The notes: generated from the letters alone by a model not told the origin. A stretch of 6,811 nt of DNA from Bacteroidales bacterium (GCA_030523385.1 JAUNIV010000129.1:1-6811); one strand, 5' to 3'; shown: positions 1 to 5,341, numbered from the stretch's first letter. Numbers and translations are program-made.

Positions 1-853
1 CCTTGTATCCACCGTAACGGTGCGCTTCGTCACAAACAAACTCGTCATACATGCCGGCTATGGTCTCTGCAGTTTTCCGCCCGGCAAGATCATTATCAAG
101 GTAGCAATGGATTATCGGGTACTCCTGCAGGTGAACCAGCGCTTTCTTCAGGTTGTTCACTGAGTTCATCACGAGATAGTCGCAGGGTCCGCCGACGCAG
201 ACCGTATCATCGCCCGCCTGTTTCAATGTCAGGTAAGAGAGGAAGTCCATGAATCCCTCGAACACGCAGACCCGGTTCTGCGTGCCGTCCCTCAAATGCC
301 TCACCAGAGAGATGTCCTTCTCTTTGATACATCCCTTGTAGTAAGGGTTGCGCACCTCATACCCGCCGGAGAGGTTACCGAAGGCAAGGGCGAAGTAGTG
401 CCGCTTCCGCAGCACGTAATGTACCTCCCGGCAGAACATACGCGCTATATCCTCGTCGATCAGACGGGTGCGCAGGTAGGAGAGCAGCGCGGGGTGTCGC
501 AACGGCACGACCCTTATGTCCTGCATCTCGCATTCCACGGGCCGGGGTGTCGTGTCCGCAATCCGTACTTTGGGTATCGGGGCAACACTTTCGTGCCGTT
601 CAATGTATGCGAGAACCTCGCTCACGTCGTCCGTCCGGTAAAGGTGTTTTCCCAGTTCCACCAGATCGCCGCCCGTAGCCGCCCCGAAGTCGTACCACTC
701 GTTCAGCCGGTCATTGACCTTGAACGACGGCGTGCGCTCATCGCGCAGCGGCGAAAGATACCAGTACTGGTCCGATTTCACGCTCCGTGGACGATACCCC
801 AGACGGGCGAGATAGTCCACGATACGCAGCTGTTTTGCTTCTGCTATGGTCAT
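1..853 (-). CDS. Toprim-domain DNA primase, 3' end missing
   Basis: Translation from the ATG at 853 stays open to the window edge (284 codons visible). Residues 31-45 (YLSPLRDERTPSF) correspond to the N-terminal zinc-ribbon motif of DnaG-like primases, which normally reads CPFH..KTPSF; here the metal-binding Cys and His are absent. Residues about 52-65 (WYDFG..TGGDLVEL) match the segment that follows in the family. A Toprim fold comes next: the catalytic Glu in VFEGFMDF (E199) and the DxD motif in YLDNDLAGR (D253, D255). Known role: such primases lay RNA primers on single-stranded DNA, for replication after excision or for complementary-strand synthesis after transfer. Probably only a few tens of residues are missing. 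It lies 117 nt downstream of the ATPase gene, separated by a repeat-rich AT stretch, so it may have its own expression control. The start has no clear Shine-Dalgarno sequence, which is normal in Bacteroidales. Confidence 0.85.
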   Translation of the reverse strand, partial: MTIAEAKQLRIVDYLARLGYRPRSVKSDQYWYLSPLRDERTPSFKVNDRLNEWYDFGAATGGDLVELGKHLYRTDDVSEVLAYIERHESVAPIPKVRIADTTPRPVECEMQDIRVVPLRHPALLSYLRTRLIDEDIARMFCREVHYVLRKRHYFALAFGNLSGGYEVRNPYYKGCIKEKDISLVRHLRDGTQNRVCVFEGFMDFLSYLTLKQAGDDTVCVGGPCDYLVMNSVNNLKKALVHLQEYPIIHCYLDNDLAGRKTAETIAGMYDEFVCDEAHRYGGYK

Positions 854-866
854 TTCTGTTTCTTTT

Positions 867-888
867 CACTTGTTTTCCACTTGTTTTC
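867..888 (-). repeat. Exact 11-bp tandem direct repeat, primase leader
   Basis: CACTTGTTTTC occurs twice with no gap (867-877 and 878-888); on the minus strand it reads GAAAACAAGTG twice, ending about 14 nt before the primase ATG. The same 11 bases occur in the opposite orientation at 4780-4790, and a 3-nt-expanded form lies upstream of the integrase (4671-4691). Binding sites for an element protein, iteron-like origin repeats or a leader element are all possible. The repeat is seen; its function is inferred. Confidence 0.55.
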
Positions 889-895
889 AAAAAAC

Positions 896-945
896 AGTTT
901 ACTTTAGTTTTCCTCCCTATATATAGATAGAGACTAAAGTAAACT
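896..945 (-). repeat. Perfect 13-bp inverted repeat between ATPase and primase genes
   Basis: The arms AGTTTACTTTAGT (896-908) and ACTAAAGTAAACT (933-945) are perfectly complementary and enclose 24 nt containing the self-complementary CTATATATAG. Read on the minus strand, the second arm is followed after one G by six T (894-889), as in an intrinsic terminator for the ATPase gene. However, the stem has only 3 G/C pairs of 13 and the loop is long, which is poor for termination. Its place between a RepA-like ATPase and a primase would also suit a single-strand initiation site or a regulatory palindrome. I cannot choose between these from sequence. Confidence 0.6.
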
Positions 946-970
946 AAAATATATATGCCCGCGCCCGCCC

Positions 971-2077
971 TCATTCTTCGTCGAAAAGCATGGCCTCGGT
1001 AGGCGTCATATCATAATAGAAGAGCTTGTCCCGCTTGATGACCAGCTTCAAATTCTCGGTCAGGTATTGCAGCAGTTTTATCATGACGCTGCGCCCCCGT
1101 TTGAAGCCGATGGCCTCGTAAGCTGTCATCATAGCCTGCAACACGTTCTCGAATCCCCGGATAGGCTTGTCCCCGAAAGCGGCGGAGAGGGCTTCCCGGT
1201 GCTGCTCCACGGACAGCCCCATGAAACCCGTCCGTTTCGGGGAACGCTCGCCGCCGTTGCCGTCGAACGAATGGTTCTCGGCCATGACCGGAAGCCCCGA
1301 ATCATCCACCGTGAAGGCGAAAGGCTTGAACTCCTTTTCGCGGATATGCAGCGCGTGTACCTCGCTGATGCCCGGATTCTCGTTGCTCTTACTGATGACC
1401 AGCACCGTTTCCGCCTTGTTGCTCATCTCCGTACCGATATGCCCGCGCACGTTGTTGTCCCCTTTGTTCAGGTGGAGCACGCAATGGATATGCAGGTCAT
1501 ACTTCGACGACCACTCCATCATCTTGTTGATGACTTCCACCGATTCGCTCGTGCTGTTGATGTCCAGCATCAGATCGCGGATGCCGTCGATGATGACAAG
1601 CCCGTACCCCTTGCCTTGACGCAGGGCGTAGTCGATGACCTCTATGCGGACGGACGGCGAGTATTCCCTGAGACAGATGAAGTCGAGGTTCTCGCTGTCT
1701 GTCGTGGTAGGCAGCCCTGCGAGCCGCAGGATGCGTTCCAGCACGTTGTGGCAGTGGAAACGGCTCTGTTCCGTGTCCACGTACAGAATCTGCCGTTTGC
1801 CCTCGGGCAGGCGTGCCCGATAATTCAGTACCTGCCGCCCGGCAAGGGACGCGGCGACGATGGCCGACACGTTGAACGTCTTTTTCGACTTCGCCTTACC
1901 TGTCGAGGCACTGAAATTGCCCAGCGTGGCGATGGTGGAATTGTCTATCCAGATGATTTGCGGGGGTGTCTCGTAGGTGTCCGTGGCCTTTATCTGCGAT
2001 ACGGTAAGTATGTCCGACAGGCGGTTCTCGTCGATTCCCGCCCCGGTATTGCGTTCAGCTCTTTTTTCGTTTTCCAT
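971..2077 (-). CDS. RepA-like RecA-fold ATPase (AAA_25-type)
   Basis: 368 residues from the ATG at 2077; the open frame extends further upstream, but that part overlaps the HTH gene out of frame and has no family resemblance. The core is recognisable: a P-loop-like GKAKSKKT (60-67) after GNFS, the strand ILYVDTEQS (97-105), a Walker B-like GLVIIDG (159-165), and the conserved block LHLNKG..NVRGHIGTEMSNKAE (201-223). The P-loop is unusual because the glycine before K-T is replaced by lysine (GxxxxKKT); I recall this form as common in the Bacteroides family. Known role: relatives of plasmid RSF1010 RepA are hexameric replicative helicases. Inferred role: unwinding or ATP-dependent help in replicating the excised element together with the primase downstream. 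It overlaps the HTH gene by 23 nt, so the two are probably translationally coupled. The C-terminal third (about 275-368) is not recognised. Confidence 0.8.
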   Translation of the reverse strand: MENEKRAERNTGAGIDENRLSDILTVSQIKATDTYETPPQIIWIDNSTIATLGNFSASTGKAKSKKTFNVSAIVAASLAGRQVLNYRARLPEGKRQILYVDTEQSRFHCHNVLERILRLAGLPTTTDSENLDFICLREYSPSVRIEVIDYALRQGKGYGLVIIDGIRDLMLDINSTSESVEVINKMMEWSSKYDLHIHCVLHLNKGDNNVRGHIGTEMSNKAETVLVISKSNENPGISEVHALHIREKEFKPFAFTVDDSGLPVMAENHSFDGNGGERSPKRTGFMGLSVEQHREALSAAFGDKPIRGFENVLQAMMTAYEAIGFKRGRSVMIKLLQYLTENLKLVIKRDKLFYYDMTPTEAMLFDEE

Positions 2078-2450
2078 GACGTTTCTGGTTAAAGAATGGT
2101 TGTGTGGCCGACGACTCCGTGGCCATACGCTCGGTATCGTCCACGGTAGGCTCGTAGTTTTGCAGGAGCCATTCGTCAAGCTCCTCCTTGGCGAAGTAAA
2201 GCATTTTGCCACGGGGTTTGTAGTGCGGGATCTCCTTGTTCGCCGTGAGCTTGTACAGCAGGCTCTCCGAGACACCGATGTACATGCACGCTTCCTGGAA
2301 TGTAAAGACCCTTTTGGTCGTGTAGATGTTGTTCTCCAACAAGGTTACACGCTCCAAGAGGCTTTCCACCGGTTCCAATTTCTTGAGAACCGCTTCTATG
2401 GCGGTCATCCGTTCGTTCAACCGCTCCATGAATGTAGTTCTGTTTTGCAT
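2055..2450 (-). CDS. Coiled-coil and excisionase-like helix-turn-helix protein
   Basis: 131 residues from the ATG at 2450 (MQNRTTF). The frame is open further upstream to an ATG at 2564, but that extension would run through the promoter-like and hairpin region, so I reject it; an ATG at 2429 is another option. Residues about 8-42 form an amphipathic, leucine-rich helix likely to be a coiled coil for oligomerisation. Residues about 48-98 (FTFQEACMYIGVSESLLYKL, then IPHYKPRGKMLYF and ELDEWLL) match the MerR/Xis-type HTH of the helix_turn_helix_17 family. The tail is basic (NQKRHGKRKKS). Known role: such proteins act as excisionases or as regulators next to integrases in Bacteroidales elements. 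Its stop overlaps the ATPase start by 23 nt. The repeat cluster upstream (2538-2596) is a natural candidate for its own operator. Confidence 0.8.
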   Translation of the reverse strand: MQNRTTFMERLNERMTAIEAVLKKLEPVESLLERVTLLENNIYTTKRVFTFQEACMYIGVSESLLYKLTANKEIPHYKPRGKMLYFAKEELDEWLLQNYEPTVDDTERMATESSATQPFFNQKRHGKRKKS

Positions 2451-2484
2451 AAAACTGATGTTAAAATTAGACAATAAAGGTGCT

Positions 2485-2512
2485 CCTCCGTATCTGTAGC
2501 GCGTTACGGAGG
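2485..2512 (-). repeat. 8-bp hairpin in the HTH gene leader
   Basis: CCTCCGTA (2485-2492) and TACGGAGG (2505-2512) are perfectly complementary around a 12-nt loop. The palindrome lies just downstream of the -7-like motif at 2513-2521, so a transcript starting near 2506 would begin inside it. It could be an operator over the start point or, with a start further upstream, a leader hairpin. On the minus strand it contains GGAGG, but this lies about 40 nt before the ATG and is too far to act as a Shine-Dalgarno sequence. Confidence 0.45.
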
Positions 2513-2521
2513 GCAAAGTTA
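2513..2521 (-). promoter_or_regulatory. Bacteroides -7 promoter motif, HTH/ATPase genes
   Basis: The minus strand reads TAACTTTGC here, an exact fit to the Bacteroides -7 consensus TAnnTTTG. No TTTG is present at the expected -33 distance, so the promoter would be weak or activator-dependent. The phased TTGCGGG repeats just upstream would suit an activator. The start codon at 2450 is about 60 nt downstream. Confidence 0.35.
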
Positions 2522-2537
2522 GACGATGTGAGAGTGA

Positions 2538-2596
2538 TTGCGGGACGTTGCGGGTTGATACCATACAGGTATCAGCGCAATTATCACGCTTTTACC
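2538..2596. promoter_or_regulatory. Repeat cluster upstream of the HTH gene, candidate operator
   Basis: Three related 10-mers alternate in orientation: GGTATCAACC on the minus strand (2553-2562), GGTATCAGCG on the plus strand (2568-2577) and GGTAAAAGCG on the minus strand (2587-2596). The first two form a 7-bp inverted repeat (2556-2562 with 2568-2574). The middle one can instead pair with the third at 8 of 10 positions, so the two hairpins exclude each other. TTGCGGG is also repeated at 2538 and 2548, exactly 10 bp apart. The position just upstream of a -7-like motif suggests protein binding, perhaps autoregulation by the HTH protein. The binding role is inferred. Confidence 0.4.
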
Positions 2597-2627
2597 TTTC
2601 ACATGCTTGGCTTTTTAGCACTTCATG

Positions 2628-3395
2628 TCATTCCGTCAGCCCGGCGATGGCCTTCCTGATCCCGTTGGCGGCGGCCGTCTTTTTTATCCTCGCGATAGAC
2701 AGAGCCGTGGACAGGCTTGAGGCAGATACATACGACCTGCCGTCCTTCGACAGCAAGAACCGCCCCTTGTCGAGTACGGACTGCCAGTACGGTTCGATGA
2801 GCCTGTTTTCGAGCAGGGCGTCGAACATGACGGCCACGTGGCGGACGTTGTTTACCCGGATGCTGAAATCTTCCCGGCAGGAGAAAAGCGCCTCCATGTC
2901 CTCGATGCTGAGCGTAGAAACGCAAAACAGATGAAAAGTTGTGGCACATGCCACGATACCTTTCATCTGTTCTCTGGTAAAATTGCAGCCAAAAGAAAGC
3001 GGAGGAATGCGTGTCGGGTTATCCGCACCGGGGCTGCCGGGAGATGATGACCCGTAGAAGTTGTACTTCCATCTCAGTCTCATGCAATCCTCGAAAGAGA
3101 ATGTGTCCGCCATAAAGACTTTCCTCACGAGGCCCGCACAGTCGTGCAGCAGCCCCTTGACGATGTGGATGTTCATCTCGTGGCAGTTCCTGCAAACCGC
3201 GTCGTTGCAGTTGATGTAGCGGTGACTGTGTACGAAATCGTCCACGTAACGGTCATACCGCTTGCCATCCGCGATGACATCCTGAAGGTAAATGACTCTC
3301 GCCTCTGAAAGCAGGGCGAATAACTCTTCCGCTACATCATGTTCAGTAGCGAAGTGGTGCATGTGTTGGTTCCCTCCAAAAAGAGAGAGGACCAT
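2628..3395 (-). CDS. Hypothetical protein of the element (255 residues)
   Basis: I do not recognise a named domain. The frame begins MVLSLFGGNQHMHHF; starting at the second or third Met (codons 12 or 95) would also be possible, the first being preferred because it gives the longest frame without meeting upstream features. Visible features: cysteines at 63, 68 and 71 (CNDAVCRNC) with nearby His72, His77 and His85 that could bind metal; a Gly/Ser/Pro-rich break at about 114-126; and a C-terminal half (about 138-240) with helical, aromatic-rich segments (HVAVMFDALLENRLIEPYWQ, then FLLSKDGRSYVSASSLSTAL) and a basic end. From memory, this C-terminal pattern resembles unnamed proteins found beside integrases in other Bacteroidales mobile elements. 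No signal peptide or membrane segment is evident, so it is probably cytoplasmic. A role in excision control or element maintenance would fit its position between integrase and HTH gene, but nothing in the sequence shows it. Confidence 0.7.
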   Translation of the reverse strand: MVLSLFGGNQHMHHFATEHDVAEELFALLSEARVIYLQDVIADGKRYDRYVDDFVHSHRYINCNDAVCRNCHEMNIHIVKGLLHDCAGLVRKVFMADTFSFEDCMRLRWKYNFYGSSSPGSPGADNPTRIPPLSFGCNFTREQMKGIVACATTFHLFCVSTLSIEDMEALFSCREDFSIRVNNVRHVAVMFDALLENRLIEPYWQSVLDKGRFLLSKDGRSYVSASSLSTALSIARIKKTAAANGIRKAIAGLTE

Positions 3396-3451
3396 TGTTC
3401 GGTCGTTTCATGTCCAAATTACTTTTTAGGGGTTAATACTTATTATAACAA

Positions 3452-3483
3452 TTTGTGCTCCAATGAAAAACATCGGAGCCAAA
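3452..3483 (-). repeat. Imperfect hairpin between integrase and the 255-residue gene
   Basis: TTTG, GCTCC and ATG (3452-3465) pair with CAT, GGAGC and CAAA (3471-3483) around an AAAAA loop, with one bulged T and one A/C mismatch. It could help end the integrase transcript, but no T run follows on the minus strand. It overlaps the proposed -7 motif at 3480-3487, so it may instead be an operator for the next gene. Confidence 0.4.
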
Positions 3484-3510
3484 TACAAAATACTTACCTG
3501 TAAATTCAAA
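3480..3510 (-). promoter_or_regulatory. Candidate Bacteroides promoter for the 255-residue gene
   Basis: On the minus strand, TTTG (3510-3507) is followed after exactly 19 nt by TGTATTTG (3487-3480), which matches the -33 TTTG / -7 TAnnTTTG pair at all but one fixed position and with consensus spacing. The TTTG lies in the perfect palindrome TCAAATTTGA (3506-3515). A start near 3473 would leave a leader of about 78 nt. Confidence 0.35.
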
Positions 3511-3532
3511 TTTGACATGTGGCGTTTAATTA

Positions 3533-4663
3533 TCAATCAAACAATCCGTTGGTTAAATTAACCGCATCATCTTTTTTCTTGTTGACGATTTTGGCGTAAA
3601 CCTGCGTCATTCTCACGGACGTGTGACCGAGCAGTTTCGATACGGTATAGAGGTCTGCGCCAAGCGTCAGCATCATGGTCGCGAACGTGTGCCTCGCCGT
3701 GTGGAACGAGAACTGTTTGGAGATTCCGGCGGCTTTGGCCCACGGCTTGAGAAGCTGGTTGGTGGTCGAAGGCAGATTGAACACAGGATCGTCCCCCGTC
3801 TTGTCCCCACGTTCCGGCATCCATCTCAACGCCTCGTTGGATAGCGGGAGATAAATAGGCTCTTTGGTTTTCTGCATGGCCACAGCCAAACGGTACTGAC
3901 CGTGGTCGAGAAACACATCTTTCCATTTCAGTTTCTTCACGTCGCTGATGCGCAGTCCGCAGAAGCAGGAGAACAGGTAGGCACTCTTCACCCTCTCGTT
4001 ATCCATCGGGGTGGCAATCAATGACCGCACCTCTTCGATGGTCATGTAGCTGCGCACGCTTTCCGGCATCTTGGGCTTCTCCGATTTCTCCATTTCGTTG
4101 AACGGATTTCTCAACAGCCGTTTGGCACGGACAGCGGCGTTCAGTGCGCCGTTGAAGATCTGGTAATAGGTATTGCGTGTAGAAGCTGCTATCGGTTTTC
4201 CTTGGGGGCGATAGGTTGTCAGCATGTAGTCGATGTAGCCCTGACAAAAATCAAGGTCAATCCGGTCCAGCGTGAACCGTTCTCCCGCGTAGTCCTTCAG
4301 GATATGGGTAACAGCCACGATTTGGCCTATGCCTTTCTTGTCACGTTTTTCCTGATACTCCTTATAGGTTTTCATCCAGTCCAGCAGATAGACCTTATCC
4401 ACGTGATTCACTATGCCGGCTTCTCCGCTGGTCAGTTCGATGATGCGTTTCGACTTGATGGCATTGGCGGCAGCCATAGTGATTTCATTCTGCCGACGGG
4501 CATTGCGGTCCGTTTCCGGAATGAGATACATCTTCAGGTATTCGTATGTCCGCTTGCCGTTACGGTAAACGTCCAAATACAAACTCTTACTGCCATCGGA
4601 CAAATCCTTCGTCCGGAGACGTATGGGTTCCTTTACTTTTTTAGGCTTCTTTATTCGTGGCAT
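3533..4663 (-). CDS. int: Tyrosine site-specific recombinase (integrase)
   Basis: 376 residues, typical for Bacteroidales integrases. The N-terminus is basic (PRIKKPKKVKEPIRLRTK) and continues with a beta-rich arm-type DNA-binding domain (about 14-80: SLYLDVYRNGKRTYEYL). A helical core-binding domain follows (about 90-195), then the catalytic domain. All active-site residues are present: R238 (FCGLRISDV), K265 (MQKTKEPI), H321 and R324 (HTARHTF), H347 (LLGHTSV) and the nucleophile Y356 (TQVYAKI). It should therefore be active. Role: strand exchange between the element's attachment site and a chromosomal or element target, in both integration and excision, usually with an excisionase such as the HTH protein encoded nearby. 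It is the first gene of the module after traE. A -7-like motif and an inverted repeat lie directly upstream. Which integrase subfamily or target it uses cannot be told by eye; an ICE-type integrase of the resident element is the alternative. Confidence 0.95.
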   Translation of the reverse strand: MPRIKKPKKVKEPIRLRTKDLSDGSKSLYLDVYRNGKRTYEYLKMYLIPETDRNARRQNEITMAAANAIKSKRIIELTSGEAGIVNHVDKVYLLDWMKTYKEYQEKRDKKGIGQIVAVTHILKDYAGERFTLDRIDLDFCQGYIDYMLTTYRPQGKPIAASTRNTYYQIFNGALNAAVRAKRLLRNPFNEMEKSEKPKMPESVRSYMTIEEVRSLIATPMDNERVKSAYLFSCFCGLRISDVKKLKWKDVFLDHGQYRLAVAMQKTKEPIYLPLSNEALRWMPERGDKTGDDPVFNLPSTTNQLLKPWAKAAGISKQFSFHTARHTFATMMLTLGADLYTVSKLLGHTSVRMTQVYAKIVNKKKDDAVNLTNGLFD

Positions 4664-4665
4664 AA

Positions 4666-4699
4666 TTGCATTCTTTTCACTCGTTGTTTTCTAATGCAA
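4666..4699 (-). repeat. 7-bp inverted repeat over the integrase leader
   Basis: TTGCATT (4666-4672) and AATGCAA (4693-4699) are perfectly complementary with a 20-nt interior. One arm ends 3 nt before the integrase ATG and the other overlaps the -7-like motif at 4697-4704. It could be an operator or an mRNA hairpin covering the start. The interior contains one copy of the GAAAACAA..AGTGAAAAG motif. Confidence 0.4.
4671..4691 (-). repeat. Motif copy upstream of integrase (3-nt expanded form)
   Basis: On the minus strand this reads GAAAACAA, then CG, then AGTGAAAAGAA. The last 11 bases are identical to those at 870-860 just before the primase ATG. It faces the opposite way to the copy at 4780-4797, so the two flank the integrase promoter region as an imperfect inverted pair. 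Confidence 0.45.
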
Positions 4700-4728
4700 A
4701 TGTACGAATAAAAATCGGAATTGAGAAA
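4697..4728 (-). promoter_or_regulatory. Candidate integrase promoter
   Basis: The minus strand carries TACATTTG (4704-4697), an exact match to the Bacteroides -7 consensus. Upstream, TTTC (4728-4725) matches three of four bases of the -33 box at a 20-nt spacing. The integrase ATG is 34 nt downstream of the -7 box. The slightly longer string GTACATTTGC also fits the GTAnnTTTGC motif described at CTnDOT attachment sites, so it could have a recombination role instead. The two readings cannot be separated here. Confidence 0.45.
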
Positions 4729-4779
4729 CAAATAAGGAACAAAAATGTACCGAAAAAGAGCCAAAAGACAGAAAAAGAT

Positions 4780-4797
4780 GAAAACAAGTGAAAGAAA
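4780..4797 (+). repeat. Motif copy between integrase and traE
   Basis: GAAAACAAGTGAAAGAAA on the plus strand. Its first 14 bases match the minus strand at 877-864 exactly, nearly 4 kb away. It lies between the integrase and the putative element boundary, where integrase arm-binding sites are usually found. That role is inferred. Confidence 0.45.
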
Positions 4798-4858
4798 GAA
4801 TACCTACGCAAAACACTGATATAAAGCATATTTATCTACATTTGATTGGATTTTATTT

Positions 4859-5242
4859 TCATTTCAGATACATCCCTACGGTTATTGGAAATAACGGCAA
4901 CGCTTCGGACAGCGCGATGAACGCGATACAGCCTCCGATGGTCAGCATGATGGTCTTTTTCACGTCCTGGTCGCCGTTTTGCATCTTGAAGTAAACATTG
5001 AACGCACCCACCAGGACGATGACGGCCGCGATGGCTTTCATGAGGTTGGAAACAGGTGTCTCATACGAGCTGATTTCCTGCGTGGCCTTGGTAAAGCCTG
5101 CCGCACCCTTGCTGCCTGCCATCGCGTCCGCCACGGCGAATGTGAATGTGCCAACAGCTACCGCCGCTCTGCGGATAACCGATGAAACGGTTTCCTTCAT
5201 GTAGTTTACCGCACATCGGATAAATGATCTGATACTTCTCAT
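4859..5242 (-). CDS. traE: TraE-like conjugation protein (DUF4134)
   Basis: 127 residues if started at the ATG at 5242 (MRSIRSF). An internal ATG at 5200 (MKETVSS) would give 113 residues, and an earlier one at 5302 is unlikely. A short basic N-terminus leads into a hydrophobic stretch (about 26-40) ending in ADAMA/GSKG, which looks like a signal peptide cleavage site. Two further membrane segments follow (about 67-83 and 98-116), separated by the well-conserved FNVYFKMQNGDQDVKKTIML. This is the pattern of DUF4134/TraE, a small inner-membrane component of the Bacteroidetes type IV-like mating apparatus, considered VirB2-like. Odd: after ALPLF the tail reads PITVGMYLK, where I recall relatives ending soon after ALP.FF, so the 3' end may have been replaced by element sequence. 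traF, normally next, is absent; an integrase follows instead. It starts 99 nt after traD. Confidence 0.85.
   Translation of the reverse strand: MRSIRSFIRCAVNYMKETVSSVIRRAAVAVGTFTFAVADAMAGSKGAAGFTKATQEISSYETPVSNLMKAIAAVIVLVGAFNVYFKMQNGDQDVKKTIMLTIGGCIAFIALSEALPLFPITVGMYLK
4881..4895. other. Candidate recombination core in the traE 3' end
   Basis: GTTATTGGAAATAAC has perfect 6-bp inverted arms around GGA. It encodes the L-F-P-I-T residues where the TraE tail seems to depart from its relatives. Tyrosine recombinase cores are short inverted arms around a spacer of about 5-8 bp; taking GTTA/TAAC as arms gives a 7-bp spacer. The palindrome is seen, the att role is inferred, and the partner site is outside the window. 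Confidence 0.25.
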
Positions 5243-5341
5243 TTTTGAAATGTTTTGAATTTTACTAATATGGGTTCTATCGCCAAAGGAACAGGAGGGC
5301 ATTTATACCCTATATATACAATGATATGTGGGCAGTCCGGT

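Larger units (their letters stand above)
1..4880 (-). mobile_element. Putative integrative mobilizable element, partial (integrase/replication half)
   Basis: Seen: integrase, 255-residue unknown protein, HTH protein, RepA-like ATPase and Toprim primase all run on the minus strand, immediately behind traE. Known: in Bacteroidales mobilizable elements (NBU-like) an integrase, an excisionase-like HTH, an ATPase and a primase commonly precede the mobilization (relaxase) genes. Inferred: the right boundary is between the integrase start (4663) and the altered-looking traE 3' end (about 4880-4895). The left end, with the expected relaxase and the second attachment site, is beyond the window. No transposase or terminal inverted repeat was seen, so integration would be by site-specific recombination. 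The boundary is approximate. Confidence 0.6.

Noticed and set aside
296..907. 203-codon plus-strand open frame opposite the primase gene
   Set aside because: It is antisense to a Toprim primase with catalytic motifs in frame and looks like a reverse reading of it.
738..974. 78-codon minus-strand open frame between ATPase and primase
   Set aside because: It overlaps the primase N-terminus in another frame and crosses the repeat-rich gap. The composition is that of AT-rich leader DNA.
1067..2092. 341-codon plus-strand open frame opposite the ATPase gene
   Set aside because: It is antisense to a gene with clear RecA-fold motifs. The translation has no recognisable domain and is a shadow caused by codon bias in GC-rich DNA.
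2078..2275. Upstream extension of the ATPase open frame
   Set aside because: It would overlap the HTH gene almost throughout and contains no family-like sequence; the start at 2077 matches the family and the coupled overlap.
2451..2564. Upstream extension of the HTH open frame
   Set aside because: It runs through the -7-like motif and the palindrome, and the residues show no conserved pattern.
4202..4711. 169-codon plus-strand frame opposite the integrase gene
   Set aside because: It is a shadow of a complete integrase with all catalytic residues.
915..5318. CCCTATATATA shared by 915-925 and 5308-5318
   Set aside because: It is an 11-base match of low-complexity TA sequence in two AT-rich gaps, best explained by chance.
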